Below, in pieces: positions 50,301-59,052 of a DNA stretch of 60,000 nt (position 1 is the first letter of the stretch; each line of letters starts with the position of its first letter). The stretch is from Owenia fusiformis (taxonomy: Eukaryota > Annelida > Polychaeta > Sabellida > Oweniidae), in assembly GCA_903813345.2 (NCBI GenBank), contig CAIIXF020000001.1, positions 53,711,885 to 53,771,884 on the forward strand, given 5' to 3'. The translations under genes and the position numbers were made by a program. Below the pieces are notes generated by a model. It was not told where the DNA came from. It was given only the letters and a program-made list of their open reading frames with translations, and searched no databases.

Positions 50301-52428
50301 AGTTGCTTTATTGGAACCTGGTAGAAGTCATATTCTGACAACATCTTATACCTAAAAGCAAGTAAAATACTGTTTTTAGGGTCAAAATTACAAATGTGAA
50401 AAAAAGATTTTTGCTTAAATCCCATAATCGTGAACCTACCCACGTTTTCTCCGAACTGCTTTGTTGAACCAGGGAGGATCCAAGACAATTACATTGTATT
50501 TTACTCCTTCTGAAAAAAAGCAGGATATTTTATGCTTAAAAATGTAGGTACATTTACATGTGTATACATCCTGAATATGGCAAAACTAGGTTAACATGAC
50601 ATATAAATAAAATCAGTCAAAAATATTAGGAGACACAAAATCTTAATAGTATGTAAATGTATATGCAATGTCAGACTTATGTTTTTACAAATCTGCTTCA
50701 GAAAGATGTACCAATAAATCGGCATTAGCTGTTAGTCTATGTAGAGTATAATAACTCGGAGAGCTCTTACTTTTAGTTATTAAGATCATACCTCTCAATA
50801 AGGCATCCAGATTTGAGATGTCAGACATCAGGAATTTAGTTTTAGACGGAATAACGTATTTGTCTCCACCGAGAGACCAAATGTGTGGCGACTCACAGTT
50901 GTGGTGGACCACTCTGTTGAATATGCTGCTCACCCTTCCTAAATCATTCTCAAGGAAACCTGTAATATACAAAATAAATATGAGTGACTCAGATTTAGCC
51001 ATCTTTACCCAATAAAGATACAGCCATCATATAATATCACAAGATGCAAGATGAAATCATATTTACAACATCACTTGTTTATATACAACAATGACATGGC
51101 AACTATGAATAATTGCCACTTAGCTACAAAATGTTTGTGTTGGTTTATCGGTTGCCATGGTAGCAAATATTACCAAAAATATCGCCAAAAGTCTCAAAAA
51201 ATGCAGGCTAAAACAACATGTTATCAATTCAAGGTGGTGACAAAAATAAGACACTGTAAGAAAATTAGTCACATGTCACATACTGTACCTTTGTAACCAT
51301 AAGGTATTTCTTGGTTGATCAGTGTGGAAATCTGAACCAATGTATCTGATGGGCCATGTTGTTTAGCAGTTACCCTAGCAACCCTATTGTTGTCATGTTG
51401 ACAGCTACTAGAGACATCTTTGATAAACTGTTTCTGTCTTCCTAGAGTAACTAATTGCTCCCTTGCCCGCAATAATATATCTTTTATCTGCAATAGTTCA
51501 CAAATACTAATTTTTTTTTTTTTTCAAACTACTTCCAATTTAATTTACCTGAATAAGAACCATATTAAGGAAAAACAGAAATAAAAACAACATGAGGTGG
51601 AGTGACTTTTTCACATTGGCCCTTAGCGTAGGACTTAATCCTGTGTTTCAAAGAAAGCAAAATAGAAAGAAAACATAGAAAGTAGAATTAAAAGGCCAAA
51701 ACAATATGTTACCATTTCTTGCTGTATATAGGACCTTATAGGTACTGCAGTATAGGACCTTTTAATTACCTCATCGTGGTATTCCATAAGTGACAGTTCA
51801 CCTGCATTTGGTTCTGCTTTCCTCTTTCTTTTCTGAAAAAAGAAGAATATTTTACTTTGGGCATGCAACAATCACCTGAAAATATACAAAATTGATAAAA
51901 ATTGAAGTCAGAATCTAGCATAAACAAGGTTATAATTTACAATTAACCAATTAATGTTTTTTATCTCTAACATTGATCTACTATATCTATTAAATAAAAA
52001 TGCATGATAGTACCATCATATTAGAACAGTTATTGTTAGATTTATGATCTCAAAGATTTTCAGAAACATACAGATATTGTAACAGTGACCCAACTATATT
52101 CTGGGGAATATGAAATATCATATACAGTACCAACAATAAGGTGTGTATGGCAATTTGAACACTGCCTGATCTGTCATTCTTAATGTATGTGGCACAGGTT
52201 GGACCAACCAATATTTACCCTTCTTTTGCTTGGTATATCCTCTTCGATTGCCTGTGATTTCTTTTCATATTCAGAGTCCATTCTGAATGTCTCATGGATC
52301 TCAAATAGACCCGGATTACATTGCATCTGCCCTACATTGTTGCTGGTTTGGCAATTGTTTGATGCTTGGTTGATGCTCAATTGATGATCTACCAACCAAC
52401 CTAGATCAGTTTCACAGATTATTGCCAT
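47310..52428 (-). CDS. METTL4-like MT-A70 family adenine N6-methyltransferase
   Basis: This nine-exon gene encodes about 391 residues. Coding segments in order of translation: 52219-52428, 51770-51832, 51289-51487, 50792-50959, 50440-50509, 50177-50351, 49607-49769, 49044-49135, 47310-47348; all junctions keep frame. The product is a SAM-dependent methyltransferase of the MT-A70 superfamily; METTL4 members act on adenine in RNA (m6Am in U2 snRNA) and have been reported to act on DNA 6mA. Visible marks are the family N-terminus (G-W-L-V-D-H at residues 10-15), K-R-K-R-K then G-E-L-x-x-M-E-Y-H (residues 71-89), Y-V-I-P-S-K-T-K-F-L-M-S-D-I, the catalytic D-P-P-W at about residues 224-227, W-V-T-N, H-K-K-P-Y-E and G-W-T-S-W-G-N-E. 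Nothing in the catalytic core is broken. It is somewhat shorter than vertebrate METTL4, mainly in the N-terminal half. Confidence 0.93.
47384..48643. mobile_element. Non-autonomous transposon, CAC-ended TIRs, 5-bp duplication (Transib/RAG-like signature)
   Basis: The element starts CACGGTGCCCATGTCAAG and, read from the other strand, ends CACGATGCCCATGTCAAG. The imperfect inverted termini continue for about 70 bp, each with its own internal palindrome. The 5-bp AGAAT flanks both sides exactly (47379-47383 and 48644-48648). A word near AAACTGCGCGCCTA recurs inside in both orientations (47438-47454, 47804-47819, 48164-48179, near 48199 and in both ends), as transposase-binding subterminal repeats do. 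No transposase frame is present. CAC-N-R-TG ends with a 5-bp duplication are known from Transib and RAG-like transposons; the family assignment is inference. Confidence 0.8.
49044..49135 (-). CDS. METTL4 exon 8
   Basis: A 92-bp exon, TTGCAG acceptor and GTACAG donor on the minus strand. It encodes V-L-E-S-V-L-P-D-G-G-P-Y-L-E-M-F-A-R-N-L and then G-W-T-S-W-G-N-E, the conserved C-terminal motif of the MT-A70 fold. Confidence 0.92.
49607..49769 (-). CDS. METTL4 exon 7
   Basis: A 163-bp exon, TTTTCAG acceptor and GTGAGT donor on the minus strand, phase 0 to phase 1. It encodes I-T-V-H-G-E-F-I-Y, H-K-K-P-Y-E and V-P-C-S-I-H-S-R-K-P-P-L, all family hallmarks around the SAM pocket. Confidence 0.93.
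50177..50351 (-). CDS. METTL4 exon 6
   Basis: A 175-bp exon, TGCTTTTAG acceptor and GTTAGT donor on the minus strand, phase 2 to phase 0. It contains V-P-I-K-Q-L-I, V-L-V-W-V-T-N-K and W-Y-W-I-K, matching the region just after the catalytic motif. Confidence 0.93.
50440..50509 (-). CDS. METTL4 exon 5 with DPPW catalytic motif
   Basis: A 70-bp exon, TTTTTCAG acceptor and GTAGGT donor on the minus strand, phase 1 to phase 2. It reads Y-N-V-I-V-L-D-P-P-W-F-N-K-A-V-R-R-K-R. D-P-P-W is the N6-adenine methyltransferase motif that holds the target base. Confidence 0.95.
50792..50959 (-). CDS. METTL4 exon 4
   Basis: A 168-bp exon, ATTACAG acceptor and GTATGA donor on the minus strand, phase 1/1. 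It includes the conserved segment around Y-V-I-P-S-K-T-K-F and M-S-D-I that precedes the catalytic motif. Confidence 0.92.
51289..51487 (-). CDS. METTL4 exon 3
   Basis: A 199-bp exon, ATTGCAG acceptor and GTACAG donor on the minus strand, phase 0 to phase 1. It encodes a mostly helical, poorly conserved N-terminal segment beginning I-K-D-I-L-L-R-A-R-E-Q. Confidence 0.85.
51770..51832 (-). CDS. METTL4 exon 2
   Basis: A 63-bp exon, CTTTTTTCAG acceptor and GTAATT donor on the minus strand, phase 0/0. It encodes K-R-K-R-K-A-E-P-N-A-G-E-L-S-L-M-E-Y-H-D-E: a basic patch that could act as a nuclear signal, then the family G-E-L-x-x-M-E-Y-H motif. Confidence 0.88.
52219..52428 (-). CDS. METTL4 exon 1 with start codon
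   Basis: The start codon is 52428-52426; the 70-codon exon ends at a GTAAAT donor in phase 0. The N-terminus M-A-I-I-C-E-T-D-L-G-W-L-V-D-H resembles the start of vertebrate METTL4, which supports this Met. Confidence 0.85.
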
Positions 52429-52688
52429 TTGTTAAATGTTCACCTTTCAAAGCAGCTATTTCATACATCTGCAGTTGGGTGGCAACACATCAGTGGATGG
52501 ATAATTGATGTATGGAATACACTGTACATGTACATGCCTAAAGCAGGGATTGGAGCTGACTTCTGTTTAATAAATGCTGTTCAACTAAATTTTCACATCC
52601 TGAAAATCATGAAACATGTATATTGTGAGAAACTCAGTGATGATTCTCCCTTCACTGACCATTGAACATATGACTGAATAATAAACAA

Positions 52689-53230
52689 GAGACAGTGGTA
52701 GCGGTCACTACCGACTATGATTCTTGTTTTGAGAAGGTCTGGAGAGACGGTCTGATAGCGAAGCTCTATAACAACGGACTGAGGGGCAAACTTCTTTGCT
52801 ACTGTACATCTCAGAGTATCTACATAATCGTCAGTACTCTCTAACTGTAAATAAAACACACATCCGAGCTTAGAACATCAAGTGTAGGTATACCTCAGGG
52901 GGCCGTAATTCCCCCATCCCTCTGCAATACCTATACAGCTGATACCCTTGCAGAAGTGAAGGCAAGCCACAGAGAATATGCAGACGACAAAGTATTGTGG
53001 CAGTGTGGAACAGATCACACAACCATAGAAAATTCCCTAATGAGGACATCAAAACATTATCCTAATGGTGTGAATGTTGGAACATGAGCATTTCTCTAAG
53101 TAAATGCAAAGTTATTGTGTTTAGCCCAACAAAAAAGTCAGGCCTACTGTGGAAATTAAATTAGAGTATGAATCCCTAAATGTTGTAGAGTCAACCAAGC
53201 TACTTGGCATAACACTAGATCAGGAACTGA
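52689..53230 (+). pseudogene. Decayed LINE (non-LTR retrotransposon) reverse transcriptase fragment
   Basis: The plus strand, across several frame breaks, encodes reverse-transcriptase blocks in order. These are D-Y-D-S-C-F-E-K-V-W-R-D-G-L (the A-F-D-K-V-W block with Asp changed to Glu), G-L-R-G-K-L-L, S-S-V-G-I-P-Q-G-A-V-I-P-P, Y-A-D-D (catalytic box intact), S-K-C-K-V-I-V-F and S-T-K-L-L-G-I-T-L-D. The layout is that of Jockey/CR1-like non-LTR elements. In-frame stops make it inactive. Confidence 0.85.
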
Positions 53231-53693
53231 GTAAGGAGTTTTGATCAACATATTTTAGAAAGCCTGCACTACTGGTAAAGAGGGGTGATGTCAACGCGGT
53301 AGCCCGACAGTCGCCCCAGGGTATTTCAACATAGTTGTAAACCATAGATCTATTTTTAAATGTTAAGGTTTTAAATTATATTCTATTCAAATTCTATCAC
53401 TGTTAAATTATGTATCTGCTTTATATGGGCTTCTTTTGCAGATTATTGACATACAGTGGGGGGCATAAAGAATTACAAAACCTATGGAAATTACATGTTG
53501 TCGCATATGTAATAAATTCTTACCTCAGTGTATTCAGTGCTCTATTTTCTCCGTCATAGTAGGTCCAGATATAGTGGAATTTGTGTCCATAATGACAAAT
53601 AAGAACTTAAAAATTTGATGTGGAATTCACATGTTAATGCCGACTCTTCAAATGTTGAGGTGATTTTGGAGCCAGATTACGCCGCAATGTGGG

Positions 53694-53804
53694 TTGGCTC
53701 CCAGAATGCAACATGACACGTGTCAGCTTTCAAAATGCCATTCCGCCGTTTTGAAATACGTCACGAATAAATAAGGTTACTTGATGTTGCATTCTGGGAG
53801 TCAA
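53694..53804. repeat. Inverted repeat with 21-bp arms
   Basis: TTGGCTCCCAGAATGCAACAT at 53694-53714 pairs with its complement at 53784-53804, one mismatch. The loop of about 70 bp includes CGCCGTTTTGAAATACGTCA. It is probably a small MITE and lies in the METTL4/PKHD1L1 intergenic region. Confidence 0.75.
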
Positions 53805-54351
53805 TCCTCCTTGGATCACAAACATGGCGATTCATGAAAACATTAGTCCGATTTGGTAGGGATTTATCCATCATTTGCAGGTATGAGGCTTTGGATTCAT
53901 TTATTGTGCTACTTAAAGTGGATGGGAATTATTTTTCTACCACTTGGGAGAGTTTGAGACATGAAACTTAGAATTTAGCTCATTGTGACAACTTTTGAGG
54001 GTTGAGATTTATTTTTGTCCCCCACTTTAGACATAGACATAGAAAGACAAAAGAAAGGTTTTCGTGCACTAGACTATAACAAATCTCAAACTTCACAAAC
54101 ACTAATTCAGGATGCTCACAATCGTTATCCCGAGTTGAATCTCGACAGCCTCCAAATCACCAAGATGTGGCGTAAATAAACGTAAATAAAGAATCTGGAA
54201 CCAAGAACCTCTCTGGTTTTAAAATTGTATTTCCTACCAACAGCTAATGACCTCTAAATCGATATAGCGAAAAATGTTTTAAAAGTAAACTGCCCTCTCG
54301 CTATAACAAACAATTATCGCTATAGCGAGTTTGCATTCTGTAGGCCTAATA

Positions 54352-54482
54352 CAGTAAAACTTGTCTTTAGTGAACACCTATCTCTAGTGGACACTCTTTC
54401 TGTGTGTTCTACTGATTACTGTATAAACTACCCACTGAACCTTTTTATCTGCAAAAATGTTCAATATAGACAGGTTTTATTG
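54352..54482. mobile_element. Pogo/Tigger-like MITE, second copy
   Basis: The ends CAGTAAAACTTGTCTTTAGT and, reversed, CAATAAAACCTGTCTATATT are inverted repeats akin to those of 47033-47175. The left flank is TA; the right flank reads AA, probably a point change in the duplication. Confidence 0.65.
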
Positions 54483-56127
54483 AATTCATGTACGGCACGT
54501 AGGCTACTATTAGTGTAAAAGTGAAAAATAAAAAAGTACTTCCGATAAAAAGAACAGTTTTTCAGATGATGTGCGTGCTGAAAGACAATCGATTTAGAAC
54601 CCCAATGAGACTCAGTGACAATTAATGTACAAACCTCTCTCAAAACTACTATACTGTCGACAAGGCGCGTGCGTTCATTCGAAGCATTTGTGGCGAAAAA
54701 CTGAATAATCTTCAAAATTATAGAAATAAAACATATCATTGCTAGAAATCGTGTAATTGGATCCAGAGTTGACAAATTCTGAGACAGGTTGTTTCAAACT
54801 TTCATAGATGTCTATGTTGAAATGAAAAAACTTTAATTTCTTTTCATGCTAAATACGGTCGTATTTTCAAACAAACTCACTTTTGCCTTTATTTCTCACT
54901 TTGTTCAAGATCGACTTCTTAATTTCTATGTTAAAATGAAACATTTGTTTAGTCCATTTTCCTCACTATGTTGGACATAAGTCTAACGATGTAGAGTTAA
55001 GATATTTTTGAAATAAATAATGATTTGTCCCTACATCCCTAGAAGTTCACCCAAAAGAAAGAATTAAAGCCAAAATCTTATCCAAGGCCTAGTAATATAG
55101 TAAAACGGGGAATCTGAACGTAGGGACAGGGCATTCACATTGATATTGTAGTTGACAAGTTTTCCAATACTAAAAGCCGAAAGAGTATATTTTCTGTACT
55201 TTTACAGATTTGTTATAAAATCCAATTTTTAAATAACGCATTTATTTATCATTATAGTAAACAAGAAAGAGTTTCGACGCACATATTATCTGACAGCACA
55301 CAAATATCCCTGACGTTATCTCTCCATGTCATATTCAGTCTTCTTGATAGAGAACTTATTAGAGTCACAGAACTTTCACGAAAACGTGAACTTTTACATT
55401 ATGAGACAAATATAAGGAAAAACGTTCAAGAGACACTCGTGAAACTTCACGTTTACGTGATCAATATATTGGAAAGTTGGTACGTTGATAAAAGCCATAT
55501 CTGAGTTTCCAGACACCACAAGCATTAACCTCAAAAGTGTCTCAATATTACATATTTTATTGCACAGCTCTCGTATGGGACTACTTAGACTCGAGTGTCA
55601 TGTGTTTGTACTAATGTACGTTATCGTTTGACAACGGGTTTAGGAGATACGAGGTATTTTCCTTTCTTATCCTTATTTACACCTGTAAATACAAGCTCTT
55701 GACAATATAAATATTACTTCCTTTGGATTGCCGAATTAGTGTGCATTGGATTTTAATTGGATTACTTCTCGGATTCTGTTTGAGTTATAGAAGGATCAGG
55801 CCGAAGAAGTAGGACAGTACGCAAATAATTATCACCGTGATAATAATCCTTCATTCTGGTAATCTTATTTCATCAATTTTAGTCATTAGTCTTGTAATTG
55901 ATTTTGCTACAAAGGGGGTTCCGTTTTATATAAAAGATTTCTGCAAGTGTATGGTTACAAAACTGAAAATTATAATAAAGCTTAGGGTTTGTCATAATAA
56001 GAATCTCTTACTTAATCAGTTACTTAATGAATTACTTATTCATGTATTCATTTTTCCAAAGGAATGGGTTTCTAGGGCTGTATATTACTATTTCTTGGTT
56101 TGGATTTGCGCAGAGTCGAGGAATATA

Positions 56128-56191
56128 ATGTCTTGGACCGGGAACACCTCTTTGATGCAACTCATCCTTCTAAGTTCTGCGCTTCTCACAG
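56128..56191 (+). CDS. PKHD1L1-like exon 1: signal peptide
   Basis: Met at 56128 (or the in-frame Met at 56155) starts a hydrophobic leader that ends at a GTAAAG donor in phase 1. The frame is open upstream, and TTTGCGCAG at 56105-56113 could be an acceptor for a 5' UTR exon. Confidence 0.7.
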
Positions 56192-59052
56192 GTAAAGCAT
56201 CGGACAGTCCATTTTAGTCTCATCCACTTTTGCAATGGACGGACTTTCTGTAGCAGTACCTTTAAAATTATTTGAATGCATTTGTTTTTTATCTCTTTTA
56301 TGTCAGTACTGGTCATGCTGCTATGGCAATGGCAGTGCAAGTATCGATCTAAACAAACCAATTTTTCACAATTAATCACTTAATGTCTAAAATTTAATCA
56401 TCATCATTTTCCACTGAAAGAAAGTTAGGACAACCATGGCCCATGGGATAACGGGAACCATAAATGTGAATCATTTGATTTATTCTAATAGCAATTCATT
56501 ATTTTGTTAATTTAAGCCTATGGAGCCAGGGTACATAGTGTGACCCCACGGGAGATCGGATCCGGGGGTGCCGCCATAACCATCCATGGTCAAGGTATCA
56601 AATAATTACGACTTCTGTATCACTAGCTTACATTAGAATGAATTATATTTTTATTTTTAACACTGCTGATGGTGTAAAAATCGTGTACAACATTTTTGCC
56701 GGAGATTAAAATGAATACATTTGTGAATAGCATGTAATTATCACAACTCCAACAATTTAATACATTAGAATGTTCTATACCGGATAGGATTCAGTGCCGA
56801 CCAATTCAGTTACTTTGAACCCTGGAAGGGCAACATCGTGCGTCTGGTCAGTGATACAGAGAGCAAAGAATGTGGTGTGTATAGTTACTATAGTAACAAG
56901 CAGAAGATAATATGCGACGCTGGGTAAGATGTTCATCAAATATATACAACTTATAAGGATGTATAAGGATGATTTATATACAAGTATATACAGGGTGGGC
57001 CACAAAAACGCAACTTTTTTCCCTCATAACCTACTAAGTATAGGATAAATCAGTTATTAAATGCTCGATTTTAGATACAGGATATATCCCTAGGTAAATA
57101 CAATATATATTGTATTTCCCTCAGATATACTGTATCAAAATCTCCCATTAAATAACCTCTATACACGTATTATATACACACTGGTATACACACTGGTAGG
57201 AAATTGAATGATGTACAAAAAGTGTAAGATATCAGGGAGTTGTTCTTTAAAATGACAAAGATATGAGGAAAATGGTAGTAGGGTTTCCATTTTTTGACCA
57301 CCCTGTACATGTAATAATGCTACGAATGCAATTGGGAAGCGTTTCGAACAGCATTTTGCTATTTTTAAAATTGGTCATTACTTACAAGGTGTTGACATTC
57401 TGTCATTTTAATGCTTTGTTCATAATTTGAAACTGTTTTTGTTTTTCAAGTTTTACATTACAATACCATTACAGGCCTTCCGATGTTAAGGAGGCAAGAT
57501 ATAAGGTTGAGGTCTATGTTGATGGGGAAGGACCTGTCCCCAGTGGTCAAACACAATATATTCAGGTAAGATAATACGTTGTTCACTCAGTTAACCAAAT
57601 TATGATGACCATAATTTCACTTTGCAGTTTTTACATCTGTGATTTTCCTGAGAGTTCAACCATGTTCCATTTATGCAGCTACTGTATAATACATGCACGT
57701 GTTTTGAAAATTTAAAGTGATCCGGCTGTGGACATTAAAATGATTCATCTACTTTATTTTCTTTAGTACAAGGATAAATTGACACCTATGGTAAACAAGA
57801 TTGATAAAAAATCCGGACCCCCAGGGACATTGGTGACTATATCTGCTCGACTTTTTACGGATGAGTATAAAGTGAAATCAGAGGAATCTAGAGGTCTTGA
57901 AATACAAAGGTATTAAAATCCATTCTAGCAGAGACATTATAAAACATGTTTTAGGCCTATATGTCTCTGATTCTAATAATTTTATCTGATTCAATCGGGG
58001 TTGGCAACCCATTATTTTAATTCGCTATAGCGAATAATTGTTGAGAACGGTCAGCAGTGCTGCTTGTAAAAATAAAGTTTGAAAATGTAAGTTTTTAACT
58101 TTTCTTTGCTTTTTTGTTACGTTCTACTTTTTTGAGAATATTATTGCATTTATTTATTGCATGAATTGTTGTTTATCACGTACTTTGTGTCTCACAATCA
58201 AAAATCATGAAACTTTTGGGAGTTTCGGCCCTCTTGGGCAGCAGAGATTCAGTCATTTTCAATAAAATCCTCATGCACATCCACCTCGTATATCTGGGGC
58301 TTATAGTCTTTTGCAGATTATTGACATAGATATAGGCATCTACTGACATTCCGTGTATGCTGAATAAGTATGAAGGCGTGTGTGTATTTCCTTGCTTTTT
58401 TCAGGAAAGTATGATTACACTCTTTTAGTAAACCCGCTGGAAAAGGGTCAATGGTAGCACATGTGTTTTCTGGAAACTTTGAGAGAAAATCTGGAAAAAT
58501 AGAAAGTGTGAAATATCAGAATTTCCTGGAGTTCCCATTGAACCCCTACCAGATATTCTAAAAGAAGACAATGTAACGATGATACTTTCCTGAAAAAAGC
58601 AAGGAAATTGACACATGCCTTCATATTTTTATTTTGTACCAGAAAATTACATATGCAGGTATAGCAATTTTTACCAAAATGTTACTTTCCAGCTGAACCT
58701 TAAAGGCAGAATCAGATCTATGGGGGGTGACAAACCAATCCATTCCAATCTATTCCTTACAATCTCAAATACAATCACTGTACATGTATCTCCCAAAAGA
58801 TTCACAATATGTTATAAATTGGTGAAGTTGGGGATTCAAAGTGCAAAAATGGGTGAATGTTTAAATTCTCCCAAATAATAAGAATGGTAACCATTCAGAT
58901 AGAAAAATAATATTTTATTGTAAAAAGGTTTCCTGTGCACTTTTGGGATTTAAATTCAGATAATTCCTAAGCATTAATTTTTTTTTGTCTTCTTATAGAG
59001 TGTATCTAGATGGACAGAAATGTGACCTTATAGATGAATCTACTAATGAAGT
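56128..59052 (+). CDS. PKHD1L1 (fibrocystin-L)-like gene, 5' part only
   Basis: Six coding exons are visible: 56128-56191, 56517-56594, 56788-56923, 57475-57565, 57767-57909, 58999-59052; the gene continues past the window. PKHD1L1 proteins are very large single-pass receptors with many IPT/TIG domains. The predicted start is a signal peptide (M-Q-L-I-L-L-S-S-A-L-L-T-G). It is followed by an IPT/TIG domain (R-V-H-S-V-T-P, G-G-A-A-I-T-I-H-G-Q-G-F, F-S-Y-F-E-P) and then a second (I-D-K-K-S-G-P-P-G-T-L-V-T-I, R-V-Y-L-D-G-Q-K-C-D-L). All junctions keep frame. The second-domain wording matches the fibrocystin-L N-terminus closely; PKHD1 itself is the alternative. Confidence 0.82.
56517..56594 (+). 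CDS. PKHD1L1-like exon 2: start of IPT/TIG domain 1
   Basis: A 78-bp exon, AATTTAAG acceptor (weak) and GTATCA donor, phase 1/1. It encodes A-Y-G-A-R-V-H-S-V-T-P-R-E and G-G-A-A-I-T-I-H-G-Q, the first strands of an IPT fold. Confidence 0.8.
56788..56923 (+). CDS. PKHD1L1-like exon 3: IPT/TIG domain 1
   Basis: A 136-bp exon, GGATAG acceptor and GTAAGA donor, phase 1 to phase 2. It reads G-F-S-A-D-Q-F-S-Y-F ... V-R-L-V-S-D ... K-I-I-C-D-A and carries two cysteines likely paired as in other first IPT domains of the family. Confidence 0.85.
56991..57305. mobile_element. 315-bp TA-flanked MITE (CAGGGTGG ends)
   Basis: The left end CAGGGTGGGCCACAAAAACG and the reversed right end CAGGGTGGTCAAAAAATGGA are inverted repeats. 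TA lies immediately outside both (56989-56990, 57306-57307). The ends resemble mariner-type elements. It lies in the third PKHD1L1-like intron; no coding frame. Confidence 0.8.
57475..57565 (+). CDS. PKHD1L1-like exon 4: end of IPT/TIG domain 1
   Basis: A 91-bp exon, ATTACAG acceptor and GTAAGA donor, phase 2 to phase 0. It encodes Y-K-V-E-V-Y-V-D-G-E-G, a typical closing strand of the domain. Confidence 0.85.
57767..57909 (+). CDS. PKHD1L1-like exon 5: IPT/TIG domain 2
   Basis: A 143-bp exon, TTCTTTAG acceptor and GTATTA donor, phase 0 to phase 2. The segment P-G-T-L-V-T-I-S-A-R-L-F-T-D is nearly the wording of the second fibrocystin-L domain. Confidence 0.87.
57910..58998. other. Intron carrying a foldback MITE
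   Basis: About 1.1 kb of intron. The only feature I can support is the 257-bp foldback element at 58369-58625. A CGCTATAGCG palindrome near 58022 also occurs at 54329-54338. Confidence 0.6.
58369..58625. mobile_element. 257-bp foldback MITE with 47-bp inverted arms
   Basis: Arms 58369-58415 and 58579-58625 are reverse complements with about five mismatches, starting TATGAAGGCRTGTGT and containing CCTTGCTTTTTTCAGGAAAG. GGGTCAATGG and CCATTGAACCC further inside extend the pairing. The outermost TA may be part of the target duplication. Each orientation carries a splice-acceptor-like pyrimidine tract with TTTTTTCAGG. Confidence 0.85.
58999..59052 (+). CDS. PKHD1L1-like exon 6 (last in window)
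   Basis: A 54-bp exon, TCTTATAG acceptor and GTAAGT donor, phase 2/2. It reads R-V-Y-L-D-G-Q-K-C-D-L-I-D-E and ends T-N-E-V with the codon split. The next exon is beyond 60000 or was not recognised in 59053-60000. Confidence 0.82.

Larger units (their letters stand above)
52429..56127. other. Intergenic region between divergent METTL4 and PKHD1L1-like genes
   Basis: About 3.7 kb that must contain both promoters. I see a decayed LINE fragment (52689-53230), an inverted repeat (53694-53804) and a pogo-type MITE (54352-54482). The open frame at 55837-56217 runs into the PKHD1L1-like first exon and is probably 5' UTR or intron plus exon. No core promoter motif stands out. Confidence 0.6.

Noticed and set aside
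52593-52859. Minus-strand 88-codon frame upstream of METTL4 with a good acceptor-like sequence
   Set aside because: The same DNA on the plus strand encodes clear reverse-transcriptase blocks, so the minus frame is an antisense shadow.
53446-53480. Tc1-like terminus (CAGTGGGGGGCATAAAG)
   Set aside because: It resembles one Tc1-type end, but no matching opposite end was found.
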